Below, piece after piece: positions 17,324-26,133 of a DNA stretch of 64,000 nt. The stretch's first letter is position 1, and each line of letters starts with the position of its first letter. The position numbers were made by a program, and so were the translations under genes. The notes under the pieces were generated by a model. The model was not told where the DNA came from and ran no database searches. It saw nothing but the letters and a program-made list of their open reading frames with translations. The DNA comes from Paenibacillus polysaccharolyticus (GTDB lineage Bacteria > Bacillota > Bacilli > Paenibacillales > Paenibacillaceae): contig NZ_FMVM01000002.1 of assembly GCF_900102085.1 (NCBI RefSeq), positions 372,001-436,000 on the forward strand. The letters run 5' to 3'.

Positions 17324-19733
17324 ATTTATTTTACGCTCAACCGGGTTTCCTGTGGAATGGATACAACAACTTCGCTTTGAAAAGACCGTTCAAACGTTTC
17401 ATCAACGCTATGACATAGAGAGAGCTATAGAACAGGGTATTACCCAATTGAAGGAATTGGAACGTGCCGACTCCATCTCAAACGCAGTACTTCCTTTTTG
17501 GAAAAAAGCTCGCAAAACGATGTCGAAAAGAAAACCAATACATCTGGAGCTCATCACAAGCCTTGAAACAGGTGGATTAGACTCAAACGCATTAGATGAA
17601 TTAAAACGTTATCAAATAAATGTTGAACGTTTGGAAATGGTCTGTGAAGAAAGTAATCAAGTATTCAAAGAGGAACTTTGTTTAAAACAACGTCAATTAC
17701 AGAACATCTTTAAGAACGTGCGATTACAAGAGGCTGTTTTTCAACAAAGCCCATCCATGTATAAGAACGCATTATTACCCTATCTGCAGAATTCTCTAGA
17801 AAAAAGGAATGCAGAAGTAAAGCGGATAGAGCGACAATTAATTTCCTATCTGCAACGATTTTGCACAAAAAATGAAACCACGAGTTATTTTGGTCCTATT
17901 CAATACGGCAAATTAACAAATATTGATGAAGACGTGACATACACTATTAGCGTTTCAGGACAAGAAAGGGAGCGGAGAACCTTTTTCCCCTACTGGGCAG
18001 TGTCCAGTTTAGTCAACGTCTTGAAGGTCAAAGAAGTGTTTAGACCCTATTGTAGTGTGAAATTATCTTATCTGCTTAACAAGGAAGGCTCCACACTTTA
18101 TTTCCCTCATTCCGGGAAACGCATTACACTTCAGGAGCGTTATCATCCATTGATTGAGGGGCTTTCTCATGATTTTCAAACCATATTGGAGCTGACGGAT
18201 CATTTACCTTGGACGTACGAAGAAACAGAACCAATGTTATCGAGGCTCGAAAGCAAAAAATGGGTTGACATTGAAATACCCATTTCCATTACGGAACCAG
18301 ATGCCCTACGCAGTTTAAGAGAGTGGCTGAACAATCCAGTCTTACCCACACATCCAGAAGTAACCTTATGGAGACAAAGGATTAATTGGCTCTGGGATTT
18401 AAAAAATTCATATGCCTCATTTCCATTGGAAGAAAAGATGAATGCATTGACCCAACTGGAGCAGTCTTTCACGGAATGGACAGGGGAGAATCCCCGAAGA
18501 AGTGGTGGGGCTATATATGCAGACCGTACTCTTTTGTATGAAGAAAGCCACGGTCCATTAGATGAATTACAGATAGGTGGCACCATTGAAGCGGTTATTC
18601 GGGAAAGCGTACCTAAATGGCTCAATCTCTGCGCTAAACATGGCCAAGAAAAGTATGAGAAACAGCAAAAACTGGCGAAAGAGATATTTACCGCCCTATA
18701 TCCGTCAGCAAAAGAGGTACCTTATCTGAAATTTATAAAGGATGTTACTCAGCATCCTGAAGCTCAGATCTGGGAAAATCGATGGCAAAACATACAAACG
18801 GATACAGAGCAGCACGTGCAATCCTTTGTTCAAAAGAGCAATGACTTTGTTGTTGAGCTTCCTAACGATTCACCCTATGAATTTGATTCAGACCTCTGCT
18901 GGATTAACTCTCCCGACCTGATGCTAGCCAAAAAGAATGATGGTACTTATCAAGTTATACTCGGAGAAATCCACGATACCGTTATGATATGGGGATGGGC
19001 ATTGCAATTTCATAGTGATGAAGAAAATCTAACATCACAATTAGAAAACAAGATTAAAAGTAGCACAATGCATCAACCTATGTTGAATCTATTATCCAAT
19101 AAACGATTTAAAATTGTACCCTTCGAATATCCTGGCATAACCGCACAAATGAGCAGCATATCGAATAGCCCAAATCAAAAAATTCCCCTGGCTCAAGCGA
19201 AGGTGCAATGTTTAGACAACGGTGTTGCTATATCTCTTCCAGAGGACGATGGCATGTATCGTATTTATAACGGTGAACTTCACACGATGGTACATTCGTT
19301 CTTCGCTTTACCTAAAGCGGTGCCATTTGTTATTAACACAGGCTCATTCACTCCAAGATTGATGATGGGGGAAGTAGTTGTGCAAAGAGCTAAATGGCAG
19401 ATCAAAAAGGAAAATTTCTGGGATGGAGTATATAAAGGCTCTTCCAGTGAACTTTTTTATGCTGCTTTTAAATTTCATTTGGTAAACGGACTCCCCAAAG
19501 AAGCATTCGTTAAAACGGCGAATCAGCCTAAGCCATTTTATATTGATTTTGAGAACTACTTTCTTCTGGAAATGTGGAATGCATTCTGGACTGACGAGGA
19601 ATGTACTCTAAGTGAAATGTTACCCGGTCTGAACGAAACCTGGCTAACCAAAGGTCACGAGCAACATCATACAGCCGAATTAAGAATAAGCTGCTTTGTT
19701 GAAAGGGGAAATGGGCATGACTCTTCCGATTAA
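17295..19733 (+). CDS. LanB glutamylation-domain / PEARL-like protein 6
   Basis: An 812-aa paralogue starting at GTG 17295, 8 bases after AGGAGGTGA at 17278-17286, within the end of the preceding gene. Landmarks are RSTGFPVEWIQQL, YLQRFCTKNETTSYFGP near residue 185, SPDLMLAK, LGEIHDT near 556 and FTPRLMMGEVVVQRAKW near 686, where the usual HTPRI is FTPRL. There is no elimination domain. It overlaps the following degenerate radical-SAM gene. Function is predicted only by family, as for the other copies. Confidence 0.86.
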   Translation: MTPKWEHFPEFILRSTGFPVEWIQQLRFEKTVQTFHQRYDIERAIEQGITQLKELERADSISNAVLPFWKKARKTMSKRKPIHLELITSLETGGLDSNALDELKRYQINVERLEMVCEESNQVFKEELCLKQRQLQNIFKNVRLQEAVFQQSPSMYKNALLPYLQNSLEKRNAEVKRIERQLISYLQRFCTKNETTSYFGPIQYGKLTNIDEDVTYTISVSGQERERRTFFPYWAVSSLVNVLKVKEVFRPYCSVKLSYLLNKEGSTLYFPHSGKRITLQERYHPLIEGLSHDFQTILELTDHLPWTYEETEPMLSRLESKKWVDIEIPISITEPDALRSLREWLNNPVLPTHPEVTLWRQRINWLWDLKNSYASFPLEEKMNALTQLEQSFTEWTGENPRRSGGAIYADRTLLYEESHGPLDELQIGGTIEAVIRESVPKWLNLCAKHGQEKYEKQQKLAKEIFTALYPSAKEVPYLKFIKDVTQHPEAQIWENRWQNIQTDTEQHVQSFVQKSNDFVVELPNDSPYEFDSDLCWINSPDLMLAKKNDGTYQVILGEIHDTVMIWGWALQFHSDEENLTSQLENKIKSSTMHQPMLNLLSNKRFKIVPFEYPGITAQMSSISNSPNQKIPLAQAKVQCLDNGVAISLPEDDGMYRIYNGELHTMVHSFFALPKAVPFVINTGSFTPRLMMGEVVVQRAKWQIKKENFWDGVYKGSSSELFYAAFKFHLVNGLPKEAFVKTANQPKPFYIDFENYFLLEMWNAFWTDEECTLSEMLPGLNETWLTKGHEQHHTAELRISCFVERGNGHDSSD

Positions 19734-21636
19734 AGTAATCTATCCACCTTTGAAAGATCCCTCCGAAATTCCTTTTTTGTTAACGTCCTGTATCTCTTCT
19801 GTACAAGCTTCTTATACGGAGATTGAATTTGTAGACGCCAATCTTTTGTTTTGGAACGATGTCGTAGATTCAGATGCGGTAAAAGAACGGTATCAACAAC
19901 TTGAATCTGAATGGGATCAACTGCATGTTCGAAACGAAATTCAACCAGAAGATCAAGAGTATGTGAGAGGTTTGATTAGGGCCTTTTTGAGAAGGGACCT
20001 CATAGAAAAAAACCTTCCTGAAGCGGTACAAGCGATGAAGACAAAATGCGGTGTACGCGAACGGGAAGAGGCAAGAAATCTGATCCGGTATGCAATAGAG
20101 CTTTTTCAACTGCCTTATCTCCCAACTCAATTAGCAATGAATGATATTAATTTACTGTATTCCACTGAAAGTACAGCGCAACTGGAGAAGAGCGTTACTG
20201 ACGAGAAAACAAATCCCTTTAAGCCATTCCTGAAATCCATTATAGAAACCGAAGAGAGAGAATGGATCATTTGGATCGAGTCAGATCAACAAATCGTTTC
20301 AGCCTACACGCTGACCGCCCTTATTCGTGAAAAGAATTCAAATGCGTCGATTTCCTGGGCTGGCCCGTTTTTTTCGGATTTTGGGAGAGCTTTAATCAGC
20401 AATCCTCCGATGAACCTAGCCCAGGTTATAGCTGTTAGACATCCTCAGGACTTCATTTTGCATCAAAGCTCTAAGCATGACATCAGCTGGGGATTCGGGG
20501 AATTAGAGTCAGCTGAATATTGGACTCCTTACCGAGATGTTCGAGTACAGAAGAACTGGATGCAGGACGATTCATTTTTCTCCTGGTTAACCGAGAGCAA
20601 GCACTTAGCGGATAAACGCCTGTATTTTTATGAACCTACGACTTTGAAAGAAGCTCTACACTTTGGAGAACGCTTGGAAAAATCACATACTGAAGTCCCT
20701 TGGGGGATCTATCTCAAATTCGATCAATCCTTGAAAGAGGATGAATTGATATGGCTAAAGAGTAGAGGGCTACGGTGGGTCCACTGGGAGATCAAGGGTT
20801 GGCTTGAAAGGGATAACGTTGAACAGGTCAAGCAAAAGATGCTTCAAACTTGGCAAGCATGCAGGTCTCAGCAACTTCCGGTGTACCATTCTGTCGTTCT
20901 AGGTTATCCGCTGACTTCTCCGGAAGGATTTACAGAATTTATATCCTTTCTGAAAGAACATTCCGAATGGACAGATCGTTATATTCGTTTCAAAATTTTC
21001 CGTCTTTATGAGGGTAGCAGCTTTTGGAATAAATCCAAGGAATACGGAATCGAGTGGATCGCTGAGAAAAACCCGGAGAAAGATTTGCAACGGAGTTATC
21101 CTTTCCGAACAGAAACGGGTTGGGACAGTAAACATTTTCTTAGCTTTGCCTCTTCACTAGTAGGGGAGCTTCAACATAAGGAAAGATACGACTTTCCTCG
21201 TGATGTGCTGGCTGTAGATGATACGGAGCTCTTCTTAGATCCACCTCGAAAAGCGGATTCAGAAGCTGAACCCGTGTTGAAGCAAGATTTAGTAGTGTCG
21301 CTCTCACCTTCATGTAAAATGTACACCTTACCTTACTCTCTATCGGAATTAGAAAAAAATATGCAACCAACTGTTCCAGGTAAGGAGAAGGAGTACGCTA
21401 GCGTAGCCATTGAGAGAAAGGAAACACGTATACTGTATGATTGTAAAAAAGATAGCTTTATCACGATCTCTCCAGCTATCGTCACCGTTCTTACACAATG
21501 CAAAAATCCAATCACAATAGGCAATTTATTGAACAAGTTTCCAGAGAAGCAGGAGGCCTCCGTAAGAAAGCTATTACTTAAGTTATACACGGGGGGAATA
21601 TTGGTTGAAGAAACTGGAGCAACGATCTCCTCATAA
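19717..21636 (+). CDS. Degenerate B12/radical-SAM RiPP-maturase homologue without cluster cysteines
   Basis: A 639-aa protein whose layout follows the RiPP-maturation B12-radical SAM family. It has an N-terminal Rossmann-like segment (IKVIYPPLKDPSEIPFLL), a GPFFSDFGRALISNPP stretch near 215-230 like the end of the B12-binding domain, and a TIM-barrel-like region (LYFYEPTTLKEAL, then WGIYLKFDQ, then WVHWEIKG). The C-terminal winged-helix-like segment (about 570-630) resembles PqqD/RRE-type peptide-binding domains. The CxxxCxxC motif that binds the 4Fe-4S cluster is absent anywhere, as is the strand that should carry it. It is therefore probably not a SAM radical enzyme and may act as a peptide-binding scaffold. 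ATG 19717 is preferred because AAAGGGGA lies 8 bases upstream; TTG 19696 is possible. The homology is read from motifs and needs a profile search. Confidence 0.7.
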   Translation: MTLPIKVIYPPLKDPSEIPFLLTSCISSVQASYTEIEFVDANLLFWNDVVDSDAVKERYQQLESEWDQLHVRNEIQPEDQEYVRGLIRAFLRRDLIEKNLPEAVQAMKTKCGVREREEARNLIRYAIELFQLPYLPTQLAMNDINLLYSTESTAQLEKSVTDEKTNPFKPFLKSIIETEEREWIIWIESDQQIVSAYTLTALIREKNSNASISWAGPFFSDFGRALISNPPMNLAQVIAVRHPQDFILHQSSKHDISWGFGELESAEYWTPYRDVRVQKNWMQDDSFFSWLTESKHLADKRLYFYEPTTLKEALHFGERLEKSHTEVPWGIYLKFDQSLKEDELIWLKSRGLRWVHWEIKGWLERDNVEQVKQKMLQTWQACRSQQLPVYHSVVLGYPLTSPEGFTEFISFLKEHSEWTDRYIRFKIFRLYEGSSFWNKSKEYGIEWIAEKNPEKDLQRSYPFRTETGWDSKHFLSFASSLVGELQHKERYDFPRDVLAVDDTELFLDPPRKADSEAEPVLKQDLVVSLSPSCKMYTLPYSLSELEKNMQPTVPGKEKEYASVAIERKETRILYDCKKDSFITISPAIVTVLTQCKNPITIGNLLNKFPEKQEASVRKLLLKLYTGGILVEETGATISS

Positions 21637-22273
21637 GGGATCCAAAGTGACTTATTATATCCTATCTTTCTTTTGGCGCTCTGTTTACTTTTGGAGAAGG
21701 GATACAAATTCCCTTTATCATCTTGGAAATGTATATTTTGCTCACGGCCACCTATTCAAAGCAACACAACTGTGGAACAATGTCGTTCTTAAAGACCCAA
21801 GTCATTCTAAGGCGTGGCATAATTTAGTACAAGCTGCTATTTCGAAGGAAGAATGGATGCAAGCAACGACTGGCTTATCTGCGCTTTGCCGATTGCACCC
21901 TGATCACTTGGAATACGCTACGTTGTATTCACAAATTCTGAAAAAACAAAATAGAACGAACGATATGGAGCAGTTATATCTCAATTATGTAGATAGCGTC
22001 CATAAAAAATGGGCAATAACTGAACTGGCGCTACTGTATATTCGTACTAAGAAAGAACAAGAAGCATGCTTATGGCTTACCCCTTACTTGAAAGAACATC
22101 CCCAAGATGCTTATGGCTGGCGATTGCTCGGGATAAGTTATATGAAGTTAAAAAAATATCCCAAGGCTTTAGGAGCCTTGCAAGAATCTTACGGTTTACA
22201 TGCCGACACGGAGGTTAAGTCATGGATTGTAAAAATGAATAGCAGGTTAGAACAATTGAAAAATACCAATTAA
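21605..22273 (+). CDS. Small TPR protein
   Basis: Up to 222 aa of TPR-type helical hairpins; residues about 35-70 (LYHLGNVYFAHGHLFKATQL) are a clear TPR unit, with further units through PKALGALQESY. Two starts compete: TTG 21605 after a GGGGGG run, and GTG 21647 six bases after AAGGGA, which lies just past the stop of the previous gene. The later start would remove 14 residues and give a slightly hydrophobic N-terminus (TYYILSFFWRSVYFW). It is the third TPR gene of the operon and probably mediates protein contacts within the biosynthetic machinery. It does not share the aromatic C-terminal tail of the other two. Confidence 0.75.
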   Translation: MKKLEQRSPHKGSKVTYYILSFFWRSVYFWRRDTNSLYHLGNVYFAHGHLFKATQLWNNVVLKDPSHSKAWHNLVQAAISKEEWMQATTGLSALCRLHPDHLEYATLYSQILKKQNRTNDMEQLYLNYVDSVHKKWAITELALLYIRTKKEQEACLWLTPYLKEHPQDAYGWRLLGISYMKLKKYPKALGALQESYGLHADTEVKSWIVKMNSRLEQLKNTN

Positions 22274-22314
22274 AAAACAATTAAAACCTTTTTAGTAGAA
22301 ATAGGAGGAGCGAT

Positions 22315-22851
22315 ATGGCTAAAATTGTTCTGATTAATGGAAGTATGAATCCAAATTCGCTAGGAAAAAAACTGTTAAACATGGCAAGTCGAACGCTGCA
22401 GAAGAAAGGACACGATACAGAGATCATTTGTGTATGTGATACGAACTTTCCTTTATACAGCCCAGTAGTACCTCTAACAGAAGAGATGAATATCGTTTCA
22501 GAGAAAATAAAGGCGGCTGATGCTTTCATTATTTCTTCGCCAGAGTATCATGGAGGGTACTCTGGCGCACTGAAAAACTTACTGGACTACCAAGATGGAT
22601 CAGGATTTAAAAATAAAACCATCGCACTAATGTCAACTTCAGGCGGAATGAGATCAGGCATCAATACCCTGAACTCGATGCGCTTAATATTTCGTTCTTT
22701 ACATGCTCATGTTATTCCTCAGCAAATCTCCGTGTGTGAAAAAGAGTTGTCAGAGAATAACGAATTAAGCGAAGAAGCTCAATCACAGTTTAAAAGCGTC
22801 CTCTTAGGTTTGTTACAAGAGGTCTCCTATCGATTCCAACATAGATCGTGA
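22315..22851 (+). CDS. NADPH-dependent FMN reductase family protein
   Basis: A 178-aa flavodoxin-fold reductase. It begins with IVLINGSMNPNSLGKKL, the phosphate-binding loop for FMN, and has SPEYHGGYSGALKNLLDY near residue 80, the family's second FMN-contact segment. These enzymes reduce FMN or quinones with NAD(P)H. AGGAGGAGCGAT precedes the ATG and the gene overlaps the methyltransferase start. In this operon it could supply reduced flavin or reduce an aromatic or quinone intermediate. That role is inferred from context, in line with oxidoreductases of pyrroloquinoline alkaloid pathways. Confidence 0.85.
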   Translation: MAKIVLINGSMNPNSLGKKLLNMASRTLQKKGHDTEIICVCDTNFPLYSPVVPLTEEMNIVSEKIKAADAFIISSPEYHGGYSGALKNLLDYQDGSGFKNKTIALMSTSGGMRSGINTLNSMRLIFRSLHAHVIPQQISVCEKELSENNELSEEAQSQFKSVLLGLLQEVSYRFQHRS

Positions 22852-23663
22852 GTGTGATGAACATGGAAACGTATGGTCATGTATTTGCCGGATTATATAA
22901 TAAAAAATGGTCAAACTTCGCTCTTCAAGCAGCGCCAAGAATTTGGAAATATTACGTTGAACAGGCTATACACCTTGATAACAATTACGTTCTTGATTTA
23001 TGTTGCGGAACAGGGCACTTAGCTCATTATTTTCTAAAAAAAGAATTTCAAGTAACGGGTATCGATCTTTCCTCAGGGATGTTGAATTACGCAAAGCGAA
23101 ACAATTCCAGATATGTTGAGACAGGACAGGCTGCATTTGTACAGGCAGATGCAACTGATTTCAAGTTGGAGCAGAAATTTGGTCTCATTGTTTCAACATT
23201 CGATGCCCTTAACCATTTACCTGATATGCATGCCTTAAAGAGATGCTTTCGTTCCGTTTATAACGTGACCGATGATCACGGGATCTTTATTTTTGATCTG
23301 AATACCAATAAAGGTCTTAAAGGATGGACCAATATCGTGATTGAGGACAATGAGGAATCCATGATTGTATCTAGAAGTTTCTATGACGAAATGAATTTAA
23401 GAGCCGTTACAAATATGACAGGTTTCTCTAAAAACCAAAATGGGGATTACGACAGATTTGTACATTCAATCACCAATACCTGTTTTAGGTTAGATGAAGT
23501 AAAGGCCTCTCTTCTAGAAGTGGGATGGAACCAAGTCCACTTTTCCAAATTGAAAGACTTATCCGCTCCTATTGAAACCCCGGAAGAAGAGGACCGTGTT
23601 TTTATTGTTGCGCAAAAGAACGAATCTTCTGATAATATGAAAGCACACATGTCGAGGAATTAA
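22848..23663 (+). CDS. Class I SAM-dependent methyltransferase
   Basis: A 271-aa protein with motif I VLDLCCGTGHLAHYF near residue 48, the acidic motif II GIDLSSGMLNYAKR, and VSTFDALNHL as motif IV. The family transfers methyl from S-adenosylmethionine to small molecules or peptides. The start is uncertain: GTG 22848 overlaps the previous stop, while ATG 22857 and ATG 22863 lie just downstream, all with only a weak upstream site. It is the last gene of the operon, ending 17 bases before a hairpin terminator. It is probably a tailoring enzyme of the product. Confidence 0.85.
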   Translation: MSVMNMETYGHVFAGLYNKKWSNFALQAAPRIWKYYVEQAIHLDNNYVLDLCCGTGHLAHYFLKKEFQVTGIDLSSGMLNYAKRNNSRYVETGQAAFVQADATDFKLEQKFGLIVSTFDALNHLPDMHALKRCFRSVYNVTDDHGIFIFDLNTNKGLKGWTNIVIEDNEESMIVSRSFYDEMNLRAVTNMTGFSKNQNGDYDRFVHSITNTCFRLDEVKASLLEVGWNQVHFSKLKDLSAPIETPEEEDRVFIVAQKNESSDNMKAHMSRN

Positions 23664-23679
23664 AAACACTCTCATTTAA

Positions 23680-23701
23680 GTCGCTAATTTAGCGACTTTT
23701 T
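23680..23701 (+). terminator. Terminator of the LanB-like operon
   Basis: Stem GTCGCTA / TAGCGAC with a 3-base loop followed by TTTTT, 16 bases after the methyltransferase stop. It marks the end of a co-directional run of genes that starts left of the window. Confidence 0.85.
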
Positions 23702-23933
23702 ATGTTAATGGGAACAGTTTTCCATAGAGCTAAAATACACGGAAGGATATTCGAAGAAAGGATTGTAACATGACCTGAATATGGTTTAGAAAATGGCGTA
23801 ATTTGTTGGTCTGTTGTCACCCTGTGCTAGTTACATATCAGAAAGTTAAGGGTATCATCATATTCATGAGTCAGCGAAGACGAGGGAGGTTTGTCATTCG
23901 AGTGTGTCAGTCAACAGAAGGAGGTACAAATGA

Positions 23934-24935
23934 ATGTCATCCCATTCCTATAACCGTATCAAAATGCCACAAGGTCTCTGGGAAGGACTGCGTCAGTTAG
24001 GGATTGCCTCACATGATCTAGCTCGTAAAGCCGGATTACCGCTTACCATCATTTCCGAAACGACGGTAAATACCGCTCAATATTATGCTATTTGGCAAGC
24101 GTATTCTGACCTTTCAGGCGATATTGCCCAAGGGCTCATCAATCTTGCAACCGTTTATGAAGTAACGAAGTATCCACCGCCGATATTAGCCACTTATCAT
24201 GCCCGTAATTATCGCGATGCATTGCATCGGATGGCCAGGTATAAACAACTTTGTCCTCCCGAAAGATTAAAGATGGTTGAGGCGGGGGAGAGTTTTACAA
24301 TTGATCTGGAGTGGATCATCACCGATCAGACTTGTCCGCCATTACTGGTCGGCATCACATTAGCATTCCTGCTTGAATTGGGACGGAAGGGAACAGGACG
24401 GCCTCTTATTGCAAGTGCGGTAGAATTTACTCAACCGATGGGAGATGAAAAAGCTCTCGAAGCTTATTTTGGTTGCCCCGTCCAGACAAATGGCAGTAGA
24501 AATCGGTTGACGTTACATCGAAAAGACCTGGATCTTTCTTTCCTCACCTACAATGAAGAGTTAATTGAGATTTTGAGCCCTGCACTGGATCATACGCTAC
24601 ATGAATACAAAGTAAATCGTTCCATGTCGGACATGGTCAAATGGATCATGAAGCGTAGCTTAAGCGCCGGACGTCCAGAAGTACAGACTATCGCTAAGGA
24701 ATTGGGCATGAGTGACCGCACTTTACAGCGCCGATTAACGGATGAGAAAACAAGTTTCGTACATCTGCTCACCCAGGCAAGGCATGAACAAGCACGGATG
24801 TACCTGGCAGACTTATCGCTTGATATCAAGGAAGTCGCATTCCTGATCGGATATGAAGATCAGAATTCATTTTACCGTGCATTTCGTGCTTGGGAAGGAG
24901 ATACACCTGCCAATTGGCGAAGCGAACATGCGTAG
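23934..24935 (+). CDS. AraC-family regulator with arabinose-binding-type N-terminal domain
   Basis: A 333-aa regulator. Residues about 20-200 match the long effector domain of the ArgR/OruR-like AraC group (GISLA-type start, VGITLAFLL, VEFTQP). Two helix-turn-helix units at the C-terminus read VQTIAKELGMSDRTLQRRL and IKEVAFLIGYEDQNSFYRAF. AAGGAGGT is properly placed before ATG 23934. It is followed by an SDR gene on the same strand and probably controls it. This group is more usual in proteobacteria and actinobacteria, so acquisition is possible. The effector is unknown. Confidence 0.88.
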   Translation: MSSHSYNRIKMPQGLWEGLRQLGIASHDLARKAGLPLTIISETTVNTAQYYAIWQAYSDLSGDIAQGLINLATVYEVTKYPPPILATYHARNYRDALHRMARYKQLCPPERLKMVEAGESFTIDLEWIITDQTCPPLLVGITLAFLLELGRKGTGRPLIASAVEFTQPMGDEKALEAYFGCPVQTNGSRNRLTLHRKDLDLSFLTYNEELIEILSPALDHTLHEYKVNRSMSDMVKWIMKRSLSAGRPEVQTIAKELGMSDRTLQRRLTDEKTSFVHLLTQARHEQARMYLADLSLDIKEVAFLIGYEDQNSFYRAFRAWEGDTPANWRSEHA

Positions 24936-24972
24936 AGATACGCCAAACTAGACAGAAATGGAGAAATGGTTT

Positions 24973-25764
24973 ATGGATATGGGATTAAATAATAAAACAG
25001 CATTGGTGACAGGCTCCACCAAAGGAATCGGTAGAGCGATTGCTATGGAGTTAGCCCAAGAAGGTGTCAACGTACTTATCAATGGACGATGTGCTGAAGA
25101 GGTAGAACGAGTCGTTCGCGAGATCAAATCTGCCTATCCGAACACTTCTCCTCAAAACGCGGCTGCCGATATCGTCAACGCCGATGAACGTGAAGCTTTG
25201 TTCAAAACGTTCCCACAGGTTGATATTTTGATCAACAATGCCGGGATTTACGAAATCATGTCCTATTATGATGTAGACGACGCTGTATGGGAAAAATATA
25301 TTCAGACAAACGTTCTTTCCGCAAACGCACTGACCAAGTTTTATTTACCAATCATGCTGGACAGCGGCTTCGGAAGGGTCATCTTTATCGCGAGTGAAGA
25401 AGCTGTGATGCCTGGACATATGCCGCAATATGCTGTAACCAAATCCATGCTACTCTCTTTATCGAAGAGTCTAAGCCAATTGACAAAAGGTACGGAAGTA
25501 ACGGTCAATACGATCATGCCTGGACCAACCCTTTCGGAGAATGTAGAGCAGATCATAGAGAGTGTCATCCAGGATGAGAGTCTGACCTTTGATGAGAAAG
25601 AACAAAAGTTCATGGCGGCCAATCTTCCCCAATCCGAGTTGCAGCGTTTCATCAGACCAAGCGAGATCGGAAGACTAGCAACATTTGTATGCAGCCCTTA
25701 TGCAGCGCCATTTAAAGGTTCACCGATTCGTATGGATGGGGGACTGGTTCCAACCATTTACTAA
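24973..25764 (+). CDS. SDR-family NAD(P)-dependent oxidoreductase
   Basis: A 263-aa classical short-chain dehydrogenase. It has the cofactor loop TGSTKGIG, the NNAG motif, and the active-site YAVTK preceded by a serine in IASEEAV. ATG 24973 is preferred because GGAGAA at 24960-24965 is 7 bases upstream; ATG 24958 is possible. The C-terminus MDGGLVPTIY is typical of FabG-like enzymes. It forms a pair with the AraC regulator 37 bases upstream. Substrate not predictable from sequence. Confidence 0.87.
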   Translation: MDMGLNNKTALVTGSTKGIGRAIAMELAQEGVNVLINGRCAEEVERVVREIKSAYPNTSPQNAAADIVNADEREALFKTFPQVDILINNAGIYEIMSYYDVDDAVWEKYIQTNVLSANALTKFYLPIMLDSGFGRVIFIASEEAVMPGHMPQYAVTKSMLLSLSKSLSQLTKGTEVTVNTIMPGPTLSENVEQIIESVIQDESLTFDEKEQKFMAANLPQSELQRFIRPSEIGRLATFVCSPYAAPFKGSPIRMDGGLVPTIY

Positions 25765-25826
25765 TGAAGTTACAGCCATAAGTGGTTTACATGGACAGGA
25801 ACTAGTAATTCAATAACTTGCATAAG

Positions 25827-25857
25827 CGGACTATCATTCAATAGTTCGTTTTCTTTT
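25827..25857 (+). terminator. Probable terminator after the SDR gene
   Basis: CGGACTAT / ATAGTTCG stem with one G-U pair and a 6-base loop, followed by TTTTCTTTT. Confidence 0.6.
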
Positions 25858-26022
25858 ATTTGCAGATACAACAAGGAATATTATAAATCAAGATCGAATA
25901 CAAGATTAAGTAATTGTCTAATTTCCCAAGATTAGCTATTGGGTTCCATTAAGACGATTTACCTTCTAAAGGGATGTGAATGGCTATCCTTTTATGAAAA
26001 TAACTTGAAGGGATTGATAAGT

Positions 26023-26133
26023 ATGAAAACTAAACAATTAATCAATTTGTATATGAACGAAAATAATGGCTTTGGAAGCGAGGAGTTAATCAATGAAACT
26101 GGTATTGCAGAATGTAAGGAAGACTTTTGGTGA
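26023..26133 (+). CDS. Possible 36-aa leader peptide overlapping the ABC transporter gene
   Basis: An ATG-initiated 36-codon frame with a weak site (AGGGATTG). It starts MKTKQLINLYMNENNG and ends CKEDFW. Its last third overlaps the start of the ATPase gene in another frame. It could be a translated leader coupled to the transporter, or the substrate peptide of that transporter, or chance. The intergenic 25765-26022 otherwise holds only the terminator above and AT-rich sequence. Confidence 0.25.
   Translation: MKTKQLINLYMNENNGFGSEELINETGIAECKEDFW

Noticed and set aside
2250..19733. A conventional class I lantibiotic cluster
   Set aside because: No LanC cyclase, no SpaB_C elimination domain, no LanA-like precursor with Ser/Thr/Cys core and no LanT/LanP are visible.
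2250..19733. A thiopeptide cluster
   Set aside because: No YcaO cyclodehydratase, no azoline dehydrogenase and no pyridine synthase-like short protein were found.
23803..24000. A 65-codon frame upstream of the AraC gene
   Set aside because: It overlaps the AraC start, has no ribosome site of its own and looks like a shadow.
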